Source: Setaria digitata (lineage: Eukaryota > Nematoda > Chromadorea > Rhabditida > Setariidae). From it: a stretch of DNA of 64,000 bases. The number at the start of each line of letters is the position of its first letter. Positions within the stretch are counted from its first letter, which is position 1. The notes under the pieces are model-generated. The model was not told the origin of the DNA. It did no database searches and saw only the letters and a list, made by a program, of their open reading frames with translations. Location: positions 20,518 to 84,517 of the forward strand of contig RCAB01000277.1 of NCBI GenBank assembly GCA_003640385.1, written 5' to 3'. Made by a program: the position numbers and the translations under genes. This document shows, in pieces, positions 12,001 to 24,752 of the stretch.

Positions 12001-13609
12001 TTTTGTTAATGTTCATCTTCTTGTTATTTATTGAACAACTGACTCGACCGTAACCGGCATACAGAAGAGCACGAAACATCTAAATTATCAGAAAGGAAGG
12101 TTACTTAGCTAATATTCTACGAAATTTGTAGTCGGTTTATACGGGTTTTGCTGTCCGCGAAATGGCATTTGATTTATTCGGAGCAACGCGCACGTCACAG
12201 CACTGCAGTATAGTATTGTCCTTTCAAAACAGTTTACAACTGTCTGGTTTCCCGTCTGAAGTTTGCGAGAGATGGACCATTTGGTGTGACAGTGGCCTTC
12301 TGAATGATTTAGTTATCAAACCTCAGGTTTTTTGATCTTAATTATCCGTTCGATTTTTAAATTATTTTATTTTTTTACTTCTGACCAAACATTTCAGGAT
12401 AGTTTTACGCATGCACTGCCTTGTGCATGAGGAAAATGAGAATATTTTTTAAAACTAAGTTTGTTACCTCTATATAAATGACTTTATGGGATTTATAATT
12501 GTTCACATTTAGCTTTGAAGTTTATTCTTCATATTTGTGGATTTATTCATTTATCCTAATCACTAACTCGTTGCTCCACTAAAAAAAACCGAAAAACATT
12601 CCTCTATAATTTTAACAAATCATTTACTTTTAATTGTTCAGAATTGTTCTAGCTTTCCTGGCCAATATATTATTTAATAGAAGACAAACTTCTCTCCACT
12701 CTCAATCAGTGTCTTCGTTTCTTGCTGCGGTTATTACAAGCGCAAGAAGCTTTATCAGCAGTTCGAATAGATTGTGAGTCTTTGGAGCTTATATTTTTTG
12801 TGGCTGTTGCATTTTTTATGCTTGATCTGTGTCATATTTCTTTCCTGAGCTGAGCTCTTCATGATTCTGTTTGTTTATATTGTGTTTTTGACAGATATTT
12901 GTTCCTGAAACACGCAGTTGGTTTAATTAGCAAATTCTTCTATAACAGATAAATTTTTCTTTTTTCTGCTTTTCCGTATTGCGGTAATTATTTTCAGTAG
13001 TTGCGATGAAGGAACTTACCATTAGTCGACAGAGGCTGAACCATTTGATATGCTTTATCGCACAACCGCTGACTGCAATATCAGAAATTTTTTTCACTCA
13101 TGTTTTTTTTTCCCCATTATTTGTAATAAATACAAAGAAAGGAAAAATCATGTATTTTGGATAAAAAACAATATTAAAAGTTATGTTGAAAGTGCGGGTT
13201 ATTTTAGCTGCAAGCCATGTTGACGAAGAAATTTGCATTAGTGGCGGGATCGAAAACTTTGGAAGAAGCACAACATATCCTAAAAGATCTGGATACGCAT
13301 CTGACCAATTTAATTACAAGGTGTGATTAAATTAAATAGAAGTACTTCTTTATGCTTTAGCAATTTATTAACATGGTGGTGAGTTAGATTACCTCCAGAA
13401 GTGGATCACGTGCTTTAATTCACGATGCTATTACAAAACTGTGCGACCGGGCAACAGAAGTTGAATTACGTTTGCGAATGGATGCTGTTGGCTTACATGA
13501 TGTTGAAGAAATGTTGAAAGTTGTCAAACGAGAAAAAGACTTGTTGGTTGGCCTGGGTCGTTCGATGCATGGTACCATATTCACCTTACTTCAACCGCTG
13601 CTAAGCTAA
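9076..13609 (+). CDS. gamma-tubulin complex component, GCP4-sized (Spc97/Spc98 family)
   Basis: GCP proteins form the gamma-tubulin ring complex that nucleates microtubules. Exons: 9076-9102, 9388-9590 (end uncertain), 9872-9928, 10235-10343, 10504-10681, 10925-11097, 11172-11290, 11419-11558, 11744-11928, 12132-12326, 12653-12773, 12998-13101, 13208-13320, 13399-13609. About 645 residues, near human GCP4 (667). Family evidence: ITEQELINHLLRMLDI in the GRIP1 start, then helix-rich sequence ending GEIDPVLEKEFIF, and in the C-terminal half WPIYYLIEDKLLSTLNQCL followed by RFLLRL, the hallmark of the gamma-tubulin-binding domain. C. elegans has GIP-1 and GIP-2 for the GCP3 and GCP2 classes, plus a divergent GTAP-1; this gene is too short for the first two. 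The end of exon 2 and the donor at 13102 are weak. AATAAA at 13723 is a likely poly(A) signal. Confidence 0.82.
9929..10234 (+). other. probable GC-AG intron in the GCP gene
   Basis: CTAAG|GCAAAA joined to TTTCAG|AATG gives the continuous family-like reading ELINHLLR-MLDINRN. No GT donor lies between this point and the loss of the conserved reading frame. Confidence 0.55.
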
Positions 13610-15975
13610 TGAATATTTGTTTGCAATCATGTTTTTGAAATACGGGTTTTTTCATGATGATCTTAAAATCGTCTTATGTTGTCATGAGGTTCTTTAATCA
13701 TTTGTAAGATCCTTTCCTGTTTAATAAATAATCTGTGAAACTTACATTTTCTTTGCTGTTCAACTCTTTTTTCATAAATTTGCTTTTCCACCCTAAGTTG
13801 TTTCCGAATATCTGAGATAATATACTTCTTATATCTGTACATTTGTCAAGGTTTTTCTTATCTAAACCAAATATTTTATTCAATGATATTATGTTGATTT
13901 AACTGCTCTAAAACATTGATTATTATAAAATTTAAACTAGAATGAAACGACTTTCAACTAAAGATGATTTCCAGATACTGCCTCAACTATCATAACGGAC
14001 GGGAATTAATATAATTTAAATAATTGTATGAAAAATATAATCTATGGTACTTTCTGTGTTTGTAGTATATTGTTTACTTTACTTTTTAAATATTGAAGTA
14101 ATAAAGTTGCTGTATTCTGACGAGTAGTTAGTCATTATGAACGTGAGTTGCGTGGAAAATTTTTGCATCACAAATGGTAGGAGATGTGGAAGAGCCTTCA
14201 TTAAACTCACATTTGAATGGTTTGCTTTCTTATTGCTTTATCACACTTCATAGTGTTTAATGGATAAGTGATGAAAGATAGGAGGAAGGATGAAATGTCC
14301 AAAATGTAGTTTAATATGTACAGTTGACGTTTTACCGTAGTAGTGATTTATTTGTTTGCTCATCATCGCTTATCTAAAAAATCACAGTGGAATTAGAAGT
14401 ACGAAGATTTTTAAACTGCATTTCAAAGGAATTTTTATCTGTAAAAAATTGATAGCACCTGTAATCGGGTCTGTTTGATGTCGAGTACTAGGAATGTTTT
14501 ATTTCAAAGAAAAAATTCATTTCCTGAGAATGCTAGTTTGTGGCAGTGTTTCTTTTTTTGAAACACAACTTCTTAAATTTAGAGTACTTCTAAGCAAATA
14601 AAATTCATATGCGATGCTAAATCGTATTTTATTTGCAAAAAAATATCACAACATAGCGGAATAGTGCATTAGAATTAGCTTTAATCGTTCATTTGTTGTT
14701 AGTATCTTTTTCCAGGAATACAATTCAAGGTTGACACCTGCAGATAACATCCCCTGATGACACTAGCTCAATCTTGCTTTTCAATTGGCTAATAATGAGA
14801 AATTAAGTCTGATTAATACAAATAGTAAAGCTGAATTACTATTTCATCCTACGATATTTTTATTGAATATATTTGAATTCCTTAATTGAAATACTGATCG
14901 TTTTTTTCAGTCATATTTATGTTACTTTATCATTTTAAATTTTTTGTGAAAAAAAAACTTTCAGAAAGTTCAAACCTTTGAAAAAAAAAAGGAATCACAT
15001 AGAATGAGCTCTCTGGTTTTTTTTTTTTTTAATTTTTAAATTCAACCCTTCAATTTTATAAAAGAATACATTTTTTGAAATTTATATTCAAATTTTTTTT
15101 TTTGGATTAAAATACGGTTTGAGGGAGAAATGGTAGAAGGATTTCACAAAAGGGTTTGAACAAAAAAAAAAAAAAGAAAAAAAAAACTGAAGGGAGCATT
15201 ATTGCAAAGAAAATATTAGCTGAAATATTCAGATTTGTTGACTAAAAGTTCATAAAGAGCGCTTAAAATTTATTGAATAGCCTTTCTTTGTCAATCCTTT
15301 GCATTAATTAGCTGCAGAACTGTAAACTGTCATTTTCGCTTAATTAATTAATTAAGATGCGGTGGTGGTGATCATTTGACAAAAGAGCTTTGTTTTTGTT
15401 AAATTCTTTTAAGCTTTTTGAATTTTCTTAATTTTAATACTTATCAACTTCTTCTACGCCATATTAGCAGACATTAGTGATTATTACTGGATTGTATCCG
15501 TTTTATCCATTAATTTCTTTGGTCTTGGTCATCTTCGAGAACTCAGTAAACAAATGAACTAATAATTACTCACATAGTATTGTAAAGTAGTTGTTACTCA
15601 TTCTCGACATTGTAACTTGCTCAGTCGTTCTCGAGATTTTAATTCGCTTTCATCATCCCCGAGATTACATCCCGCTCTCATCCATCTAGACTAGCTGTTG
15701 AAGGCAATTTTACTAATAGCATCGTTGTTCAGCCCCTTTTTTCCACTTCCTTACCACTTCCTCCTTTTCACTTACCGAATTCTTTCACTTCTCCACTTCC
15801 AGAATATAACTTTCTTATTTCAGTATTTCTCTGTTTCAATATTTCCGTCTTTCACTGTTCTAGTATTTCGGTATTTAAGTAATATTTGCTAACATTCATG
15901 TCAATTTGTCGAATGGATTAACAGTACTTTAATATTTTCACCTGTCAATGCACCAAAATATCAAGCTATCATTCA
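13610..15975. other. intergenic, no recognised gene
   Basis: AT-rich sequence with many A and T runs. The only structure seen is a short degenerate tandem repeat at 15598-15683. The open frames here lack splice-site context and family resemblance. Confidence 0.6.
15598..15683. repeat. degenerate tandem repeat, about 28-30 bp, three units
   Basis: Three units share the pattern TTCTCGAGATT followed by a C/T-rich tail (CTCGACATTGTAACTTGCTC, CTCGAGATTTTAATTCGCTT, CCCGAGATTACATCCCGCTC). Confidence 0.5.
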
Positions 15976-18900
15976 ATGGTTCGTACTGGAAACAAATATT
16001 TATCACGATCTATATTTTTACTACTCGTAATAACCATACATATCATCAAGGTTTGTTGCCTTTTTCGGAAATGTGAAGAGTTTACTCAAAATTGAATTTT
16101 TGTAATTGAGAAACGCTATGTTAAGATCATCTTGCTGAATTAAATTTTTCCTTTTAGTATTATAATCAATAGATGAACTACTATTTAAAAAAAACCGATC
16201 TTCCTTTAATGTTAAAAAATTTAGAAGTTAGCCTCCCAATACGAAAATGTTGATTTTCGAAAAAAAAAAAAAAAAAAGAAAAAAAAAAGAGAGCATAAAT
16301 TGTTTCATAATTAGCAAAAATTTGTTGCACGTCTCATTTTATTTCCCACTAATTTTTTCCTGCAAATGATAATTAATATGACTGTTTTCTTCCTTCATAA
16401 ATTATTTACCAAAATATTCTTCTAAATTTCATCAGATCATTTTCAGAAGTTTAAGTTGATTAAAATTTAATTTACGTGATAAAAATTTTTGTCTCGCAAA
16501 AAATTTCTTTTAGCTTTTTCGAAAAAAAATCCTTTCATTTTTGTCAATAATTTCAAAAGATACAGCTAAGCAAAAAAAAAAAAGCTCTTTTTTTTGGCTT
16601 AACGGAAAGAATTTTAAATATCCCTATATAGCACAGAAAAGAGTTTTTCAATTATTGCCGTCTTAAACGATTATTTCGAAATTTAACGACCGCGCCAGCA
16701 AGCACAGACAGAAATTATTTCAAGCATAAAACTCACATTTTAAAATAAACCAAATAGCTATGATGTTAAGAAGAGAAGTAGACAAATGTGTTGTGAGTTT
16801 ATTTCGAAAAATCATTGAATAACGAAATTGTATTTCTGAATTCAGTGAATTGCCGCGGTGATCTAATCTTTCCGCTCACTTCTGTGAGTGCGAAACAAAT
16901 GCAAATTACTTTCTCTCCTTGAAATAGACTACTGAAAGAGCTATGGAAGAACGATATGCCTTAAAAATTTAGAATCGAGAAATAATTTACTACATATCGG
17001 ATTTAACCTAGGAAACAATAAAATAAGGATTGGATTATCTTATTATCGTAAGATTGGATTATAATCTATGAACATAGATATTACTGAAAAGCTTTTTAAG
17101 CCTTTAATGTCGAATATAAATATAGTAACTGATTATGGATTTGAAAATAACAATGAATTGATAATTGTTTGTCAGTGTTTTGAGAGTGACCATATTGGAA
17201 ATAATTTGGAAGGATTTTTGAAAAACTGGGTTTCGAAATATTTTTATTAACTTAAAATTTTTGTCTTCTGTCATTTTTTCCACGATAATCACTTGTGTGA
17301 AATGCGATAGTATTATCGAGAGATTTGAGAGCATTGCTGATAATGATAATTGGAAAAAACTCTCGGATCTGTGAAAAATTTCAAGTCCTTAATTCAAATG
17401 GATTAGAAGGCAGAAGAAGAGGAATGGAAATAAATAATGAGGGGATTCTGAAACTTATAAGAGGATTCTGATAGAAGTGGAAATTTTTGCAGCAGTGAAC
17501 ATTCATTGAATTGTAGTGCTGTGATATACCGCCCGATCTTTGGTGTGATAGCTACGAATCGGCAAGACGATGCAATGTCGCTTATCAGTGTGATCAGTTC
17601 CGACAAACAAAATTACCAATAAAGCTAAGCTTGTACTATGAAGCTTTATGTCCATATTGTCAACGTTTTATCACAAATCACCTTGGCAACATTTACAATC
17701 AGTTCCGAGGACTAATTGAGCTCGAAATGATACCATGGGGAAATTCAAAATTACTTCAGGTAACTATTTTCCGTAGCTTCAGCCTACCAATCATCTTCCA
17801 GTTAGCTATTCATTATTCTAATTTTCAAAGTCTTTAAAAGTGGACAAAAACGCTGCAATTATACTTAAATTTGAAAATAATTCTGGTCAAAATTTCTTTT
17901 TCACATATTTATTGCATGTTGAATGTAATCGATTTATTTGATTACTGTAATTAATTTTTGAATTAAAAAGGAGTTAATAAAATTGCGGTTTTCCTCCGTT
18001 GCTTCAAAAAGTCATTTTTTTTTTCAAACAACTAACCCTTTTCGTATAATTTTTATAAAACCGCAATATTATGCTCATTACTTTGATTAATGAATTTTTA
18101 TGCATGGATTTATTAAGCTTACTTTAATTAATTAATTTATAGGAGTAAAGAAAGCACGTCATACACCTTGATCTCAAAGTAAATCACCTCATCCTTTTAT
18201 ATTCTATAGTAGATGAAAAAAAAGCAAAATTTATATAACTTTACAGATGCTACTGTAAAAAGAAAAGAAACGAAACAAAAAGTCAATGCTTAGTAATAAT
18301 ATAATTAGGTTCTCTTCCTTATTACCTCTTTACTAGCAGAGAGCCAAGAACTCACTAAATGCTTCAATCTAATAAAAAAAAAAAAAACTTCATTCCTAAA
18401 TGCTGTTAGGAAAAAACTCTTCTAAATTTGTTTAAAGAAAGAATTCAATAAAAAAAATTGTAAATCAGCCACCTGGGGATGCTACTGATCACAAATTCTT
18501 AAACATTGAAGGAATCTTTTTGATAATTTTTTTTTTTTTTCAAATTTTTGCCTGACTTCATGCAGGCATTCGAAGGGAAATACTGAAATTAATCAAAAAT
18601 TTTCTGTATTTACTAACTTCAGCATAATATTCTTTATCAACTGATAAAAACTGCTTCACATTCCTACCTTAATACTAAATTATTAGTTGCTGAAGTGATA
18701 ATGAACTGACATTTCAGTAATACAGCAGATGCTACCAAATTTGGCATCTTTCCTTCTCTTATGGCTGATTAATTTTTCTAATTAAGCTTTGTTCTAGATG
18801 AGAAATTGTAGCAACGAGTTGAATTGCCGATTTATCAAATTTTAGCAGTTTTTTTTTTTTTTTTTTTTGGGGTGGGAAGCAAAATTTTTTTTATTATTAT

Positions 18901-20893
18901 CAACGAAAAAGAGCTGTTTCAATTTTGACAAGTTATTTAGAACTAAAAATTATAGCATATTTTTGAAAAATCACTTATTTTGGACTTTTCTAAATCTTTT
19001 TTCTTTTTTTGTTTCATTTAAACAATACTGCGAAAATCAGGAATTCCTTCTTCTTCTTCTTTAAATTTTTTAAATGAAATAAAGAAAAACAAACAAATCG
19101 AAAAAAATTTATATTTCTACAAAAAATACCTTTCTTCCACTTCTGCATTTAGCCGATGAAGATACAAATAATACTTGGTGCTAATAAAAGTGGTTAAAAG
19201 TGGCGTTAAAATCAGTTTCCATAAAAATTTAGTAATTTGGAAATTTAAAAATCTTTTGAGATCTATGGAGATATTTGGATGGAACAGCTGCTTTACAAAT
19301 AAATTACTTCACTATTCCAGAAGTCAATCACAGTCGAATCACTCCAATTTCTTTGCAATTTTCATTTCAAATTTGGGCATAAATTATTGCCTTGACATTT
19401 TGCTTTGTCTCTAAAATTTTTAGCACATGTGTCATTCTTACTGATGAAATTTTGTGTTAAAATTTGAAAAAAAAAATTATATGTGCAAATGTGCAGTTTA
19501 GTTGGAGAAAAAATGCTAATTTTTATTGATAAATTAAAATTTAAAATAAACTTCTCATAAAGAATAGAAAAATTACTTACAAATATTGTGATTATATATT
19601 AAAGGTATGATAATTCATATTTAATAAAGTAAATGAAAGTTATGATAAATAAATATTGCTACAAAGCTTGCTACTTAATGTTCAATTAGAATTAATTTAC
19701 TCGTAGAAAATTGCATGCAAAATGCCAAGTAATAGTTTTTTGGTTGGATAATTTGTCAGTTTAAAATGTTCATACCCTCTATCATTTGCATTTCTCTTCC
19801 TCTTCCTAGCGAATGCGAATAATATATCAAAAATGAAATGTTGATGTTATAACTTATGAAATATTATCAAGTTTGATTAAGTAAATTATAAATTGCTTTT
19901 TAATTAAGCAAACTGAGAAATGTACTGCGCCTTCGTGGTAAAATATCTAAGCACACTAGGAGATTTTAACACTTTTAAGGAAAAAAATTTGATATAGAAA
20001 TTTTCAATATTGAAAAGTTTATTGTGTCGTGTTGTATTGAACAAACGACTACCAGATGCTTTTGCATTCATTGGATTAATACTAGAATAGTGAAATTTCA
20101 GGGATCAATTGATATATAGAAATGAAATATTAGAGGTAGACAAGTGATTTTTCTGTGCAAAAGGTAACAAGGCATAAAAAATACTCATTTAAGTTCATTT
20201 AATTCAGAAATAACTTTTGAAATGAAGTGAAAATTTTGAGGATGGGTCGATACGATGTAGTCATGGATCAGTTGAATGTTCTGCCAATAAATTACAAAGT
20301 TGTGTATTGGAATATGCAAAAATGAAGCATGCCTTGGCTTTTATCATCTGTTTCGAGCGATCCCTTACCGATTCTGATGTCGAATCAGCTTTTCAATACT
20401 GCTCTAGTTTCATACGCAATCACTACCGACGAATAAGGTCTTCCATTTCTTTTCCTCAAAACTGTAGAGGAAAATTTCAAATAGTTTCTTTCTTGCTCAT
20501 CCTCAATTCATATCATTTAAGCACCAGTCAAAGTGATGAAACTTCTTTTTTACATGGAGCCGAATGAGTAATTTTCGTGTATTTTTTTGGTGTGAAGAAG
20601 CAAAAAGAGAAGGAAAAAGCGATTAGGATGGAGGCATTGAAAGTGTCGTAGTAGCAAGTGGTCACGTGATAAATTTCAGACGTTGTTATGATTCTGAACG
20701 CGGCATTCAGTTACAACGTAAAGCGTTTCATCGCACAATGTCTGCTATGCCGAACCGTATATCAGAAGTACCGTATTTGCTCGTGAATGGTTACAGTCCA
20801 AATCCCGATTCGAATAATCTCAACATACATGCATTGCAGTTGTTGCTGAAGAAATGGAAGCGTATGTTTCGTGATGACTACTCAGTGAAATGA
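15976..20893 (+). CDS. GILT-like lysosomal thiol reductase, 242 aa, 4 exons
   Basis: GILT enzymes reduce protein disulfides in acidic endo-lysosomal compartments. Exons 15976-16050, 17517-17759, 20241-20437 and 20680-20893 join in phase (0, 0, 2) to TGA at 20891-20893. Exon 1 is a textbook signal peptide (MVRTGNKYLSRSIFLLLVIT...). Exon 2 begins with the cysteine-rich GILT N-terminus (CDIPPDLWC, three more Cys) and carries the active-site motif CPYC at residues 70-73. Exon 3 holds the GILT signature CSHGSVECSANKLQSC at 112-127. Exon 4 has VPYLLVNGY, matching the family's VPWxxVNG. Total length agrees with human GILT (250). Introns 1 and 2 are 1,466 and 2,481 bp and hold no other recognised gene. 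The assignment of exon 1 across the long intron is inference from phase and signal peptide. Confidence 0.92.
16051..17516 (+). other. long intron 1 of the GILT-like gene
   Basis: AAG|GTTTGT at the 5' end and TTGTAG|TGC at the 3' end. It contains A-rich tracts near 16261-16290 and a short plus-strand open frame (17068-17250) with no family resemblance. Confidence 0.6.
17760..20240 (+). other. long intron 2 of the GILT-like gene
   Basis: CAG|GTAACT donor and TTTTGAG|GAT acceptor, 2,481 bp. Only AT-rich sequence and homopolymer runs (18526-18540, 18848-18868) were seen inside. Confidence 0.6.
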
Positions 20894-22935
20894 TCCTTTC
20901 AACAAGTTATATGGCTGCTAATTAAATGGCACAATTTCTCAGCCCCTAATCAGCATCATATTTTGACTCTTATATGATATTCTCGCTATCCATGATTCTC
21001 TGAATACTACCCCAGTTCTTGTCAATTGCGTAATTTGGACTTCGAAAATAATTCATAACAACTTTTGCTTCATCCTATGTAAGAACTACGTAAAGTTTGC
21101 TTTGAAAATGTTCAATTTTTTTTTGAATATGCATTTACTCAAAGTAATTGAAATTTTATTGAGGAAAAAATCTATTTTCCGAAAAAATAAGTTATTTCTT
21201 AGCAAAAAATTTTGCAATTCTTTCTCTCCAGTTGAACTTACTGTGCAATTTTCTTTTGCGCAATACTCGTAGTACAGAGAATATTTTAACCTTCGAAATA
21301 AACCTAAAGATTACTGCTTAATTATCGACAGTGGTTACTACTGTTCTCATAGAAATTTCATTTCACACCATCTTCTGGATCAAACAATCCTTATGAATCA
21401 TAATTTATGTAATAATCCCACTACAATGCCATAGAAGTAGAAGGAAATATTAGAACTTTAATTGAATCATACCTGAAATCTCTAGCTAATTGAGCAGTGC
21501 TATGATATCCTTGGAACAAATGCCACTCAAGTAACAAAAAATTTGCTAAACAATTACTGTTTTTAAAATCTTGATTATTCTGGAAGATCAACTTTCTCCG
21601 ATGTAATTTAACGTACCAGAGCGGAAATCGCCTATTGTTTGGAAATTAAACGGCAAAGTGTGTGAAGAGAGGGGATTGCAAATGATTGCCATCAAGCAGG
21701 ACAGATCTTATTCATCCATAAAAATTCTAAATCGACTGTCTCAACTTAGCAGTCACTTGTCATCCATTAACTGACCGAAGTTATTTATGGGATCTTGCAA
21801 GAACTTTTTCAGAAAAAATTTTTTGCCTCAAAATATGGGACAAAAACTTATTTCAACTTCAATAACGGATAGGATTGGTGAGTAGGAAATAATCAAATAG
21901 ATGAAACCCACAAAGTAATTTGAGGATGCATCATTACACATATCATCATCTATGAGATTACTATTTGATATTAAGGAAAACTTGAATGAAAGGACATCGC
22001 ACCTATAAATTAAACATGTAAACTTCGCAATACAAAATGGAACTTCGGGAATTAAATGGCATTAATAATTGTTCGTGCAAATCTTCAAGTGCAGAGGTTA
22101 ATCTCTTTACTTCACTTTTCAAAAACTACTCATTAACTTTCTACAGGATGAGACACATTTGATAAATGTTCTCTATCTGAAAAGATGGCTTTTACATGCA
22201 CCGTAAAGAATTAGTTCGAATTTCATAATTAAAACAGTTTATAGAGTTTTCAATCTTTTTTTGGTTTATAGAAGATGTGTTATTAAAAGAGGAGACCAAT
22301 CAATCAAAAAAAAAAAAAAAAATTGTCATAAATCCTGACAGAATAAACTTCATTCTGTTCATCACATCAGCATAAAACTTCCTGACATTCAGGCCTAGTT
22401 TATTTTCTTCCCTGATTGCTTCCCTAACTGCACTGAATTTGGTAAACTAATCCAATAGGTTACTATTATTACTATAATATATATAAAATTTGTTTTATAC
22501 TCACATATANTAGTAATCCTAAACTAATCCATTTGGTAAACTAATCCAATAGGTTACTATTATTACTATAATATATATAAAATTTGTTTTATACTCACAT
22601 ATATATATCTTTGAATCTTCTCTGAAACTGCATATGTTTTGTATATGAAGCCTTCAGTTTACATTTCCAATAAATCAAGTATTGCAAAAAGAAAAAAACA
22701 TAAAAATAAATAGATGCATAATTGGTAATCATTTCAGAGAAAAACAAAGGATATAACAAAGAAGAAAAAATAATACAAAACATTGCTTGAATGATCACTG
22801 AACACAATTAGTTGCTAGCGAAGTTTGCAAATTTACATTGTTCAAAATGGAGCTGACTGTAAAGGATATAACTTCCATGCATCAATTTGTTTATAAGATG
22901 GAATTATTACACAATGACAGGATAAGTGGATAGCT
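20894..22935. other. intergenic between GILT-like and DSN1-like genes
   Basis: The two genes converge here. No coding sequence was recognised. It contains a duplicated segment with an N at 22510, listed separately. Confidence 0.6.
22437..22603. repeat. 73-bp direct duplication around an N (assembly join)
   Basis: 22437-22509 and 22531-22603 appear identical, beginning ATTTGGTAAACTAATCC and ending ACTCACATATA. The N at 22510 directly follows the first copy. This looks like two overlapping contig ends placed side by side. Confidence 0.8.
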
Positions 22936-24713
22936 TCAAACTGCAGCAAGACGATGAGAAAATCCATGCTTCGCCATCCAGGTCTCGGTCTGCCGGATAA
23001 TAGCATCGCATTCAGCTTTCTGTGCTAAAAGTTCATTTCTGTCTTCATAATCCAAATATTTCTTTTGGATTTTGATTAATTCCTGCAATCGGCGAAATTT
23101 GCTTTCTGCAATCATCAATTGAGATTTAAGATTCTCATTCTGCGACATCTGAAATAACAGTAGACTCTCGGAAGCAAGTAAAAGAAGTTTCCAGACTTAA
23201 GATCCTTATTCCATTCTTTATGATCAAGCTTAATTCATTTCGGAAAAAAAAAATATAATAACCTGTGATTCGGTCTTTCTTTGTAAAGAAAGCTTCTTTG
23301 CCAGTGCAATTTCGATAGGTGATGGAATGTTTCTGGTACCTATATACTGAATGCACATCTGTTCTACACGCTTTGGACTAAGCACAATTGGCTTATGTAG
23401 CTCACTGAAAGTGTAATTTTAAATAAAAGTCCTACCCGGAAAAAAACTACAGTCCCAAGTCAAGAAAACAAGCTAGCAAAATTAGAATTCCTGATAGCAC
23501 TGTGCCATCGGTAGCTATTACCATTCCACCATATGTCACTTCTTAATTTCACGATTATTGATTTCTAATCCATGGAACACATGAGGATTAAAAAACAACA
23601 AATTTTACAACCTTTTTGAGAAATAATGACATTAGCAAAGCTGTTGATATAAACCAATAGGTCTTCACGTTAACCTTGTCTAATATTCAAATATTGCTCA
23701 AATGTCTCAAATGGAGTAATTTCGATTTAACTTTCGACATAATCAAAAGTTATGAATGAGGATTTATGAAGTTTCGAACCTCCTTGCAAGATCAACACTC
23801 TTCTCATAATTTTGGAGCAATTCATCCCATTGCTCTTCTTCATATCTTAACTTCTTCATGTAATTCGCTAAGCGTTCTTTTTCTTCGTCTATAGCGGCCA
23901 GTTTTACAGACAGAAGGGAAGAATTTTTTTCAACCGTCTTAGTTATATCATCTCCAATTATCACGTCTTTCTGAAAACAAAAACCAATGTTATAAACATT
24001 CTCCACCAAAATTTTATGACATTTACACGTTATTTATGAATGTAGGGTAACACAGCACTCCTCAAGAAGTTAAATTAACCACTTTTTTGGTTAGATAAAA
24101 GAAGTTCAAAGAAGACACAAAAATACAAATAATCGGTTGCATTTAAATTTAAGCAAAAAGTGGTTATAAAATGCAGTGTATATCAACGTTAAAGGTTTTG
24201 AGAGCAATTTTAATAACTAAGCGTTATTTTAATTTTTTTTGTGGTTGATTGACGCTATTAGGTTGGAAGAACATCTGTGAGATTATTTAAGAATTTAGAT
24301 TAGGACTTGGCATCTTAAACTACGCCACTTCTCCTTAACAACTAACTCCTATACTTTTTAAAATTAAGCTTACAGTAATTTCAACGCCATCTACAACTTG
24401 CTTCACAGACATACTTGAACGTCGACCGCGAAGAGAATGTCTTTTATCACTGACCTGAAAAAAAAAAGGTTGGCAATGGACAGGAGATAGTAAAAGGTTA
24501 TATTAAGTTAAAATTAATGATGGTGATGATAAAGGTGACCGGCGTAGTCGTCATATTGATTAAGAAAACCGATAAAAACAACCGGTGTCCAAAGCATTTC
24601 TGCCACCTTTATATAAGAAATCTTACCACACTGTTGATAGAGCTCAATCTGGAACCTGGATGATTTCGCTTTGTCGATGATTGCACTGTTGATGAGTCAT
24701 CCTCTAATTCCAT
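22936..24713 (-). CDS. DSN1/KNL-3-like kinetochore protein (Mis12 complex), 237 aa
   Basis: DSN1 is a subunit of the Mis12 complex, which links centromeric chromatin to the KNL1-NDC80 microtubule-binding machinery. Exons on the minus strand: 24713-24627, 24454-24374, 23970-23780, 23404-23263, 23148-22936, all in phase, 237 residues. Family evidence: a basic phospho-motif KRHSLRGRRSSMS at 33-45, resembling the Aurora B-regulated RRxSM segment of vertebrate DSN1, and EEEQWDELLQNY at about 101-112, matching the DSN1 core (W-D-x-LL). The C-terminal exon (168-237) is strongly helical and charged, ending AKHGFSHRLAAV. Overall identity is low, as usual for kinetochore proteins, and it is shorter than human DSN1, so orthology to C. 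elegans KNL-3 is inferred. The last exon starts exactly at an ATG after TTTCAG. Confidence 0.72.
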
Positions 24714-24721
24714 GTGAATAC

Positions 24722-24725
24722 TAAA
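24722..24725 (-). promoter_or_regulatory. probable spliced-leader acceptor for the DSN1-like mRNA
   Basis: The minus strand reads TTTATTTTAG|TATTCAC and then the ATG at 24713, leaving only about 8 nt of leader. Confidence 0.45.
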
Positions 24726-24752
24726 ATAAATATGCAAATTTTAAATATGCAA

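Noticed and set aside
17068..17250. 60-codon open frame in GILT intron 1
   Set aside because: AT-rich, no domain, and the upstream signal-peptide exon at 15976 explains the gene start better.
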